A DNA stretch of 52,464 nt from NCBI GenBank assembly GCA_903875605.1, contig CAIQWT010000098.1:1-52464 (forward strand), written 5' to 3'. The notes beneath the pieces are model-generated. The model had not been told where the DNA came from. It saw nothing but the letters and a program-made list of their open reading frames with translations, and did no database searches. This document shows, one piece after another, positions 8,702 to 16,268 of this stretch. Made by a program: the position numbers and the translations under genes. The DNA is from an uncultured Geobacteraceae bacterium. GTDB taxonomy: Bacteria > Desulfobacterota > Desulfuromonadia > Geobacterales > Pseudopelobacteraceae. Each line of letters begins with the position of its first letter. Positions within the stretch are counted from its first letter, which is position 1.

Positions 8702-9307
8702 ATGAATAAAACTATGAAACCGGAACGCTTTGATTTTTTCGCTTTTCTGTCACGCATGCGTTATATCAGTCGCTGGGGCTTAATGCGCAATACGGTGCCT
8801 GAAAACATTCAGGAGCACAGTCTGGATGTGGCGGTTATTGCACACGCTTTAGTAATGATCCGTAATACTTATTTTGAGGGGAATCTTGACCCATCCAGAG
8901 CTGCAATGTATGGAATATTTCACGATGCCAGTGAAATATTTACCGGAGACATGCCCACGCCGGTTAAGCACTTCAACCCAAATTTCAAACGGTCGTTTCA
9001 TCAATTGGAGGATAAGGCGCGTCGGAAGCTTTTGGCGATGTTACCACCTGAACTTGCGAGAGAGTATGAACCACTGTTTTTTTTCGATGATCAAGAAGCC
9101 TATGTACATCTGGTGAAGGCTGCAGACAAAATTGCGGCACTTACGAAATGCATCGAAGAGAGTAAGAGCGGTAATCATGAGTTTCGCCGGGCGGAATCCG
9201 AGCATTTTGAACAACTCTCCAGCAGTAAGTTGCCAGAGGTGATCTACTTTTTAGAAAAACTTTTGCCTGGTTACCGGTTATCGCTTGATGAGTTGAATTT
9301 AGGGTGA
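8702..9307 (+). CDS. yfbR: YfbR-like HD domain 5'-deoxynucleotidase
   Basis: The 201-residue HD protein removes phosphate from deoxynucleoside 5'-monophosphates in the YfbR family. It shows FLSRMRYISRWGLMRNTVPE, QEHSLDVAVIAHALV, GIFHDASEIFTGDMPTPVK and VKAADKIAALTKCIEE, all conserved in E. coli YfbR. ATG 8702 follows the dGTPase stop by two bases, which suggests translational coupling. The two enzymes act on related substrates (dNTP and dNMP). About 120 bases separate its end from the convergent MFS gene. Confidence 0.88.
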   Translation: MNKTMKPERFDFFAFLSRMRYISRWGLMRNTVPENIQEHSLDVAVIAHALVMIRNTYFEGNLDPSRAAMYGIFHDASEIFTGDMPTPVKHFNPNFKRSFHQLEDKARRKLLAMLPPELAREYEPLFFFDDQEAYVHLVKAADKIAALTKCIEESKSGNHEFRRAESEHFEQLSSSKLPEVIYFLEKLLPGYRLSLDELNLG

Positions 9308-9426
9308 ATTTAAGCGGGAATCTATCAAATTTAAGATGCCAGTGTATCGGAAGCCTCATCTGTAGTTGAATATGTTCTTGGCTCGGCAGCATTCCGGGGT
9401 TTTGGGCTTGCAACCCCATCCCGGGT

Positions 9427-10686
9427 TTAGTGATCAGGTTTTATTCCTGGATGGGTGTCGCGGCAGAGAGTGTAGATGGCCAGTGCCAAGGCCAGCAGTG
9501 CTGCTGAAACCCCGAAACCCCATTGATAGGCGGGCAACGGCAGGGTGTTGGCGGCATTGGGTTTCCAATACCCCATGATGAATCCTGTCAGCTGCTGGAA
9601 CATGGCCGCACCTAGCATGACGAAAAAATTGAGTGCTGTCAGGGCCGTACCGGAGATGGATTGGTGAAATGTCTCTTTAACCTGGGTGTAGAGAATGTAC
9701 AGGGCGGCGCTGGTAAACCCCAACAGCCAGCATTGTACTACCAGCCCCCAGTAGGGAAGCGGTAGATGCAGGACGAGGCTGGAAAAAAGCAGCAGCATAG
9801 AGCAGAGTCCCGTTATAACGAGCGGTTTGCGCCGTCCAAGCTTGTCGGACCAGCGGCCCCACAGCGGTGCACCGCAGACTAGCCCGATCGGAATGGCTAG
9901 CAGGACTGAACTGGCAGAGTTCTTGCTCATGCCGTAGGTATGCACCAGAAACGGAACACCCCATAATCCCTGTGCGGCAATCAGGGCACCATACGAGGCG
10001 AATCCGAGCGGGGCGAGACGCCAGAAGTCACCACTGCTAAATACCGTTAGCAATCCTGCCAGGATGACAGCCAGAGATGGTGGAGAGCTATGTTGCGCGC
10101 CATCCTGACGCTGAGGATGATCCCGCACGACCAGGTACATTCCGACAGCAAGCAGCAGCGTTATGACCGCCATGACGCCGCATGCGCCGCGCCAACCGAT
10201 GCGGTCGCTCAGCCAAGCAAGCGGGGTTGTTGCTCCGATACCGCCAACCCCTCCGATGGCGACCAGTATTCCGGAGAGTGTGGCAAATTCGTGGGGTGAA
10301 AACCAGGTTGTGAGGATTTTCAGGGAGCCCATCAGAACTGCTGCCATGCCGAGTCCGATCCCAGCCCGTGCAAGTACCGCTACGGTGCCGCTGTCCGTCA
10401 GGGAAAACAGCATTGCGCTGGCCGAACCGACACATACCAGCAGGGAGATGACGAGGCGAGGGCCGAAGCGATCCAACAGAGGCCCCATCGGTAGCTGAGC
10501 CAAGCCGAAAGAATAGAAGAAAGCTCCTCCCATCAGCCCCAAAACCTTGGGAGTAACCATCAAGTCCCGTGCCAGGTCATCGGCTATGACCGCATTCGAA
10601 ACGCGCCAGAAGCCTGAGATAACGTAGGTGACTCCGCACATAGCAAAAATGTACCAGCGATACCAAGGGGATGCGGCACTATTCAT
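9427..10686 (-). CDS. Major facilitator superfamily transporter
   Basis: The 419-residue integral membrane protein has about 12 hydrophobic segments. It carries MFS loop motifs GPLLDRFGPRLVISLL (loop 2-3) and PLWGRWSDKLGRRKPLVI (loop 8-9). The substrate cannot be read from sequence; the sequence recalls nitrate/nitrite- or organic-acid-type MFS carriers only loosely. It starts 41 bases after the LivF gene on the same strand and is probably the last gene of the branched-chain transporter operon. That placement hints at a related amino-acid or organic-acid substrate. AAAGGTCTC supports the ATG at 10686. Confidence 0.85.
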   Translation of the reverse strand: MNSAASPWYRWYIFAMCGVTYVISGFWRVSNAVIADDLARDLMVTPKVLGLMGGAFFYSFGLAQLPMGPLLDRFGPRLVISLLVCVGSASAMLFSLTDSGTVAVLARAGIGLGMAAVLMGSLKILTTWFSPHEFATLSGILVAIGGVGGIGATTPLAWLSDRIGWRGACGVMAVITLLLAVGMYLVVRDHPQRQDGAQHSSPPSLAVILAGLLTVFSSGDFWRLAPLGFASYGALIAAQGLWGVPFLVHTYGMSKNSASSVLLAIPIGLVCGAPLWGRWSDKLGRRKPLVITGLCSMLLLFSSLVLHLPLPYWGLVVQCWLLGFTSAALYILYTQVKETFHQSISGTALTALNFFVMLGAAMFQQLTGFIMGYWKPNAANTLPLPAYQWGFGVSAALLALALAIYTLCRDTHPGIKPDH

Positions 10687-10727
10687 GGCAAGAGACCTTT
10701 ATGGTACAGAGACTTTCCGATGCTTGA

Positions 10728-11447
10728 TCAGTTACCTAAATAAGCCGCAATTACACGCTCATTCTTCTGCAATTCCTGCGGAACCCCTTCAACGGCAATA
10801 CGCCCTCGTTCCATGACATAGGCGTAATCGGCCACTTCAAGCGCCCGTTTGGCTGACTGTTCAACCAGCAGCAGCGTTATGCCCGACCCCTTCAGGCGGC
10901 GGATAATATCAAATACCTCGTCAACAATAACCGGGGCTAATCCCATTGACGGTTCATCAAGCAGGACAACCTTAGGCCTTGCCATCAGGGCTCTGCCGAT
11001 AGCTAGCATCTGCTGCTCGCCACCGGAAAGGGTTCCGGATGTCTGACGGCGCCGCTCTTTCAGGCGGGGAAATAGCTCATAAATCTTGTCCAGATCACCG
11101 GCCGCTTTGGCTTGAAAACCAAAAAAATGGGGGAGGCGGGTAAAGGCTCCCAGAAGCAGATTGTCTTCAACCGAGAGCGGTCCGAACACTTTGCGTCCTT
11201 CAGGGGCATGGGCCAGGCCGAGGCGGGCAATTTGTGATGGTTCAAGGCCTTGCACAGGTTTGCCGTCAAGGAGGATCTCTCCCCTGGTTGGATTTATGCC
11301 GCCGGATATGGTTCGCATTGTGGTGGTTTTTCCGGCGCCATTGGGTCCTATCAGGGCGACTACCGTACCCCTTTTTACCGCCAGCGAGGTGCCCATTAAC
11401 ACTTCGCTCATACCGTATCCGGCGTAGAGATCATTAACAACAAGCAT
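10728..11447 (-). CDS. livF: Branched-chain amino-acid type ABC transporter ATP-binding protein LivF
   Basis: The 239-residue ATPase powers uptake together with the LivG half of the neighbouring fusion. It has Walker A GPNGAGKTT, Q-loop and HAPEGRKVFGPLSVEDNLLLG (typical LivF), signature LSGGEQQMLAIGRALM and Walker B VVLLDEPSMGL. The start is placed at ATG 11447 (MLVVNDLYAGYGMSEVLMG) behind GAGGG; a longer in-frame extension to 11549 overlaps the upstream gene and lacks conservation. Nineteen bases separate it from the LivM-LivG gene. The actual substrate could be branched-chain amino acids, amides, urea or aromatic acids. Confidence 0.92.
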   Translation of the reverse strand: MLVVNDLYAGYGMSEVLMGTSLAVKRGTVVALIGPNGAGKTTTMRTISGGINPTRGEILLDGKPVQGLEPSQIARLGLAHAPEGRKVFGPLSVEDNLLLGAFTRLPHFFGFQAKAAGDLDKIYELFPRLKERRRQTSGTLSGGEQQMLAIGRALMARPKVVLLDEPSMGLAPVIVDEVFDIIRRLKGSGITLLLVEQSAKRALEVADYAYVMERGRIAVEGVPQELQKNERVIAAYLGN

Positions 11448-11466
11448 ACGCTTTACCCTCTCCCTT

Positions 11467-13440
11467 TCAAGCCGGCACCGGCATCGGCGACAGTCGGCAC
11501 TCCGCAGTAGCGGCAGGCGGTTCGCTTCCTTTTCCGAGATAGGCTTCAATCACCAGAGGGTTCCGCCTGATTTCGTCAGGCACACCTTCAGCAATCACCT
11601 TGCCGCCGTCCAACACGGTTACGATATCGCACAGTCCGCTAACAACTTCCATATGATGTTCGATCATGATGACGGTGATGCCTTGTTGGTGGATACGCCG
11701 GATGATTCCCAGAAGGGTGACAACATCAGGTTGAGCCAAGCCTGCAGCAGGCTCATCCAGAATAATGAGCGTCGGACGCCGGGCGACAGCACGGGCTATC
11801 TCGAGAAACCTCTGGGCACCGTAGGGAAGATCCTTGGCTGCTGTTCTCGCCTCGCCCGACAGGCCAACCATCTCAAGTAGGGCGAGGGAATCGGCTTCGG
11901 CCCGTTTTTCGGCCCGTTTGGCAAGTCCCAGAAGAACCAGCGGCAGCGGGGTGCTGTAAAAACCTTTCATGGAGACCATGACGTTGTCAAGAGCCGTTAA
12001 CTCACTGAAAAGTTGCAGATTTTGGAAAGTTCGGCAGATTCCCTGCCGTGCCACAGCGAACAGACTTCCCTGTACCAGCGGTTTACCATGAAACAGTATT
12101 GTACCGTCGGTTGGAACGTACAGTCCTGAAACCAGGTTGACCAGTGTGCTCTTCCCGGAACCGTTGGGGCCGATTAGGCCATGGATCGTGCCGGATGCAA
12201 CCGTCAGCGAAACACCATCAACCGCTTTTATTCCGCCGAAGTAGCATTTCAACTCCTGAATCTGCAGCAGTGGCGAGCCGTCCACAGGTTTTCTGACAAG
12301 GACCTGTTCCAGTCCGGAGAGGGGGGCAAATGGCTCAGCCTCAATGCTGAAGATCCTGGACAAAAATCGGGAAGTGAATCCCATAAGCCCCTCAGGGAGT
12401 CCGACCACCACGGAGAAAAGCATGAGTGCGAAGATCGCCTTGCGCCAATCTTCAGTGTTCTGAACCGTAAAACTGCCGACTACGAGCAGACCCATGGCAA
12501 TCATAGGAGCAACAGCCTGAAACAGTCTGTTTTTTTTCTGATACAGTGCCATTCCACCAGCACCCAGAGTAAAAAGGAATCCTGTTGAAGAAAAAAACTG
12601 GAAAAGTATGCGGTTGGAGAGCAGGTTGGGGAGCAATACGATCAAAACGGCGCCGACAAAAGATCCCCACAACGATTTCCTCCCTCCCAGCACGACCCCC
12701 AAAAGGAGAATAACCATCAGTTCATAGATAAACACATGTGGCTGAAGATATTCGAAGTTAAAGGCGTACAGTCCTCCGGCTAGTCCACCTAGGCCGGAGC
12801 CGAGGGCAAAGGCTGTCACCTTGTGGCGATAGGTGCCGATTCCCATTGCATCGGTGGCAATAGGGCTGTCACGCAGGGCTTCAAACGCGCGTCCCCATTG
12901 GGATGAGAGCAGATTGTGCATGGCGATCCAGACGATTCCCAAAAAGAAGAGGCAGAGCCAGTAGAACCCTTTGGCATCCAGACTAATGCCGAATAGGAGC
13001 GGACGGTGCAGCTGCAGTCCCTGAGCTCCCAGGGTCAGGGATTCCCATTCGTTAAGGACTGTGGCCGACAACGCTGAAAAACTCAGGGTTGCCAGGGCGA
13101 ACTGCGGCCCATCCAGGCGTAGGGAAGGAAATGCGATCAGAGTACCCATGACGAGCCCTATCACAGTACTCACCGCCAGCGCGGAGAGCATGCCAAAGCC
13201 AAATATTGTCACGGTCAGCCCGGCGGCGTATGCACCCAAGCCGAGAAACGCTGCCTGGGCCAGATTGACCAAGCCGAGATAGCCGACCGTAATGTCAAGG
13301 CCGATCAGCAAGATGCCGTAGATTGCCAGTAGTGTCAGCAGGCCGAGAACAAAGCTGTTATTAACAAGCAGCGGTATGGCAGCCAGCAGGAGGACCATCA
13401 GCCCTTCGATCCCCCGTATCAGTATCAGGCGCTTAAGCAT
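11467..13440 (-). CDS. Fused ABC permease/ATPase (LivM-LivG)
   Basis: The 657-residue protein joins a LivM permease (about 1-330, up to ten hydrophobic segments, GLVNLAQAAFLGLGAYAAGL) to a LivG ATPase (about 395-640). The ATPase has Walker A GPNGSGKST, CRTFQNLQLFSELTALDNVM, signature LPYGAQRFLEIARA and Walker B LIILDEPAAGL. The linker contains extra hydrophobic stretches (IAMGLLVVGSFTV and AIFALMLFSVVVGLPEGLM). LivM and LivG are separate in E. coli, though fusions are known elsewhere. GGAG lies upstream of ATG 13440. It is the third gene of the operon. Confidence 0.92.
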   Translation of the reverse strand: MLKRLILIRGIEGLMVLLLAAIPLLVNNSFVLGLLTLLAIYGILLIGLDITVGYLGLVNLAQAAFLGLGAYAAGLTVTIFGFGMLSALAVSTVIGLVMGTLIAFPSLRLDGPQFALATLSFSALSATVLNEWESLTLGAQGLQLHRPLLFGISLDAKGFYWLCLFFLGIVWIAMHNLLSSQWGRAFEALRDSPIATDAMGIGTYRHKVTAFALGSGLGGLAGGLYAFNFEYLQPHVFIYELMVILLLGVVLGGRKSLWGSFVGAVLIVLLPNLLSNRILFQFFSSTGFLFTLGAGGMALYQKKNRLFQAVAPMIAMGLLVVGSFTVQNTEDWRKAIFALMLFSVVVGLPEGLMGFTSRFLSRIFSIEAEPFAPLSGLEQVLVRKPVDGSPLLQIQELKCYFGGIKAVDGVSLTVASGTIHGLIGPNGSGKSTLVNLVSGLYVPTDGTILFHGKPLVQGSLFAVARQGICRTFQNLQLFSELTALDNVMVSMKGFYSTPLPLVLLGLAKRAEKRAEADSLALLEMVGLSGEARTAAKDLPYGAQRFLEIARAVARRPTLIILDEPAAGLAQPDVVTLLGIIRRIHQQGITVIMIEHHMEVVSGLCDIVTVLDGGKVIAEGVPDEIRRNPLVIEAYLGKGSEPPAATAECRLSPMPVPA

Positions 13441-13491
13441 CAGCAGCTACTCCAATAATAACGTAATCAATCTGAATAACCGGAACGTGCT

Positions 13492-14370
13492 TTAAACTTT
13501 CCGTATTACCGCCTTGCCGAATATACCGGTGGGACGCACGGCAAGGGCAAGAATCAGGAGAACCAGGCCTGGCGCTTCACGCCAGCCGCTGCCGACGTAG
13601 AAACTGGTAAGGCTCTCCAGTGAACCGAGGAATAATCCGACGATTACCACGCCGAATCCTGACTCAAGACCGGCAACAACTGCAACAGAAAAAGCCTTCA
13701 ACACCAGGGCTGAAGCCATGGTCGGTCCAACTGTTGTGATCGGTGAGACCAAAATACCGGCCAGCGCTGCAACCAGGCCGGACAGACCATAGGAAAGCAT
13801 GATGGTGCGGGTCGCAGATATACCCATCAGTTCCGCTGCATCCCGGTCCGCCGAAACCGCTTCAAAAGCTTTGCCCAGAAGGGTTTTGCGTTTGAATAGC
13901 TCTATAATCACCATAATCATAACAACACCAATCGCAACCGAAATTTCCAGTGGTGTTATGCTGATATCGAAAAACTGCATCGGTTCGGTCGGTATCGGAG
14001 TTGGAAATGGGCGGTCATCGCGCCCCCAGATGTTTTCGGCGGCAGAAACTCCGAACAGACCGAGAATAATGGTCATCAGAATCCACCCCTCGCTTTTCTG
14101 TTCAAGAGCCAGGCGGACGCCGGCCCTTTCAACAAACAGGCCGGCGACAACGCCGAACAGCAGGCCTCCCGGAATCATCAGATAATACGGCAGGCCGAGG
14201 TTGGTCAGGGTAAGGCTGAAAAAGGCCGACAGCATCACCAACTCTCCCTGGCCGAAGTTGATGCTCTTGCTGGTTGCATAGGTAAGCTGAAAACCATACG
14301 CGACCAGGGCATAGACAAGGCCCATCAGCGCGCCGCTCACCATTAGTTGGATTACAGCCTGATTCATCAT
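13492..14370 (-). CDS. livH: Branched-chain amino-acid type ABC permease LivH
   Basis: The 292-residue inner-membrane permease has the LivH pattern of about eight hydrophobic segments and the conserved GALMGLVYALVAYGFQLTYA and INFGQGELVMLSAFF near the N-terminus. The cytoplasmic coupling segment includes GKAFEAVSADRDAAELMGIS. It pairs with the LivM half of the downstream fusion to form the channel. AAGGAG lies five bases before ATG 14370, and a second ATG follows directly. It lies 42 bases after the binding-protein gene and 51 before the fusion gene. Confidence 0.92.
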   Translation of the reverse strand: MMNQAVIQLMVSGALMGLVYALVAYGFQLTYATSKSINFGQGELVMLSAFFSLTLTNLGLPYYLMIPGGLLFGVVAGLFVERAGVRLALEQKSEGWILMTIILGLFGVSAAENIWGRDDRPFPTPIPTEPMQFFDISITPLEISVAIGVVMIMVIIELFKRKTLLGKAFEAVSADRDAAELMGISATRTIMLSYGLSGLVAALAGILVSPITTVGPTMASALVLKAFSVAVVAGLESGFGVVIVGLFLGSLESLTSFYVGSGWREAPGLVLLILALAVRPTGIFGKAVIRKV

Positions 14371-14412
14371 GCAACTCCTTGTGCTGCGGAGTATCCTGCG
14401 GGACAGTGCACC

Positions 14413-15651
14413 TTATTTTTTGCCCTTAACGGAAGTTGCGTTGCTGATCAGCCGTTTCCGATCGGCATCGTTACCGAAAACCACGTGACCATCCTGCACC
14501 ATTCCCATTACCACCTGATCGCGGCGGAACGCTTCGTGACTTTCTTCATTGGCCGGATCCCATGTGCTGAACGGCTTCTTCCAGGTGGTGATGACCCCCT
14601 GTACCGGTTCCTTCAGATCTTCAAGGGCAAGTTTGATTTTTTTTGTATCGATACTCTGGGCCTGTTTGACTGCAGCGGCAAAGATAAAAACCGCGTCGTA
14701 CCCCTGTGCCGCGGAGACCGGCGAGGGGATCCGTTTGACATTGTAGGCTTTGTGATAGGCGGAGATAAAGTTTTTAGCCTTTGGGGTGATTGGTTCTTCA
14801 ATAAAGGTTTGCGGCATCAGGGTGCCGTTGCCGTTTTTGGCTGAGTTATCTATGAAGTTGGACATAGAGAGTGTCCAGCCGCCGATCAGTGGCACTTTCA
14901 AGCCGATCTTGGCCATGCCGTTGGCAACGGCAGCCAGTTCCGGTCCGATGCCCCAGATAAGAACTGCCTGGGCTCCGCCGTTTTTGGCGCGCAGTAACTG
15001 GGCTGTCATATCCTTGTCACCGATATTGAATTTGTCGGTAGTAACCACCTGCAGTATGTTGCCCTGCTTCTTGATCTGCTCAGCCATGTCGTCACGACCC
15101 GAGACGCCGTAGTTGGTTGAGTCATACAGCATGGCGACTTTGGTGTACTTGCGATTGATCGCCTCCGACACAACCATTGCGGCTTGAATGCCGTCATGGG
15201 CGGCGAGGCGGAAGATTGAGAGATCCTTCACCTTGGCTTTACTCCACTGGGTCATTGAGGCGGAACCGGCGGCCGGGGTGATGATTTTGGTGATCCCTTT
15301 TTCCTGCAGATGTTTGTCACCAGCCAGACAAACGCCTGTATTAACGGTGCCAATGACACCAGAGAGATCATTCATGGAGGCAAGCTCCTGGGCAATCAGG
15401 GCACCACGCTCATTTTTTGCTTCATCATCCCGCTCCAGTACTTCAAACTTCAGCATCTTAGCACCGACCTTTATGCCACCCGCTGCATTTATCTCGGCGA
15501 TGGCGATTTTTGCGCCGTCACGCATCGACGATCCCATCGGTGCCGATCCTCCGGAAAACGGGCCGGTAATCGCGATTTTGATACTGTCCGCAGCATACGC
15601 CTGCGTGGCGAACAAGCCAGCCAACAAAGTTGTAAGTATTGCTCTTCTCAT
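14413..15651 (-). CDS. Periplasmic amino-acid-binding protein of the Liv-type transporter
   Basis: The 412-residue protein is the solute-binding component. A signal peptide (MRRAILTTLLAGLFATQAYA) is followed by ADSIKIAITGPFSGG, the start of a type I periplasmic-binding fold. Ligand-pocket-like segments are AAGSASMTQW and MLYDSTNYGVSGRDDM. I prefer ATG 15651 over 15657: AAGGAGG ends directly against the first ATG but is six bases from the second. It is the first gene of the operon livK-livH-livMG-livF-MFS. The ligand is unknown; branched-chain amino acids are the default guess for the family. Confidence 0.9.
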   Translation of the reverse strand: MRRAILTTLLAGLFATQAYAADSIKIAITGPFSGGSAPMGSSMRDGAKIAIAEINAAGGIKVGAKMLKFEVLERDDEAKNERGALIAQELASMNDLSGVIGTVNTGVCLAGDKHLQEKGITKIITPAAGSASMTQWSKAKVKDLSIFRLAAHDGIQAAMVVSEAINRKYTKVAMLYDSTNYGVSGRDDMAEQIKKQGNILQVVTTDKFNIGDKDMTAQLLRAKNGGAQAVLIWGIGPELAAVANGMAKIGLKVPLIGGWTLSMSNFIDNSAKNGNGTLMPQTFIEEPITPKAKNFISAYHKAYNVKRIPSPVSAAQGYDAVFIFAAAVKQAQSIDTKKIKLALEDLKEPVQGVITTWKKPFSTWDPANEESHEAFRRDQVVMGMVQDGHVVFGNDADRKRLISNATSVKGKK

Positions 15652-15657
15652 GTTCAT

Positions 15658-16268
15658 CCTCCTTGTGGTTTTGACTGCTAAAATAAATAAAAAACTGTTT
15701 AATACATAACCATTCGTTAATAAAGATTAAATTATCATCTTTAAAAACAAATATCCAAAATATTTTTTATGATAAAACGTCTATTTATTTATCACAAGAT
15801 AGTTTAGTGAAGCGATAAAAACAATAATATTGTGTATACAGGTAAATTTAGCAGAAAAAACCGGGTAGTAGACCTAAGTCGGTGGAAGTCGTCCAATACG
15901 TATAAATCGGAGGTTACTCAAACAAATCAGCGTGATTACCTGCTTGCACGACTCAATCAAGCCATCATTCGTGTCAAGCTTATCAGTAAACTTTTAAATA
16001 GCAAGTTTGTAGCAAGAATCTCCGACAGTTGAGGGATGTTCCGTAAACCAGATGTTTGATGATCTACAGAGTTTCTAGTGATGCCGGTGGCGAGAAAAGG
16101 ATACAGCTAAGTCAGTCGCAGTGGGAGGACGTCATGCCAAACAGGAGATTGTCGTTCCGGCAAATTGAAACGACCAGAGTTTGGGCTTCGTGTGCAGGGG
16201 GATTGTTGGATAACAGGTATGCGATGGTTTCGATGATTTCAATATTTTGACTTTTGGAAAGATTCTGA
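15658..16268. other. Intergenic region, no convincing gene
   Basis: The part next to the transporter operon (15660-15830) is very AT-rich and should hold its promoter, but no clear -35/-10 pair stands out. Two short plus-strand frames, 15832-16032 and 16056-16250, lack family likeness. Inside the second, an ATG at 16134 behind GGGAGG gives MPNRRLSFRQI, which recalls the start of IS21-type IstA transposases; the likeness is lost after about 12 residues. This may be a decayed IS fragment, at low confidence. Confidence 0.4.

Noticed and set aside
9389-9424. GGGGTT/AACCCC hairpin between yfbR and the MFS gene
   Set aside because: The stem is only six bases with mismatched outer pairs and no T run, so it is not listed as a terminator.
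15832-16032. A 66-codon plus-strand frame upstream of the transporter operon
   Set aside because: It starts with GTG without a ribosome site and has no recognisable family.
16134-16250. IS21-type transposase start (MPNRRLSFRQI behind GGGAGG)
   Set aside because: The likeness covers only about 12 residues and no terminal repeats or IstB gene are present; noted only as a possible remnant.
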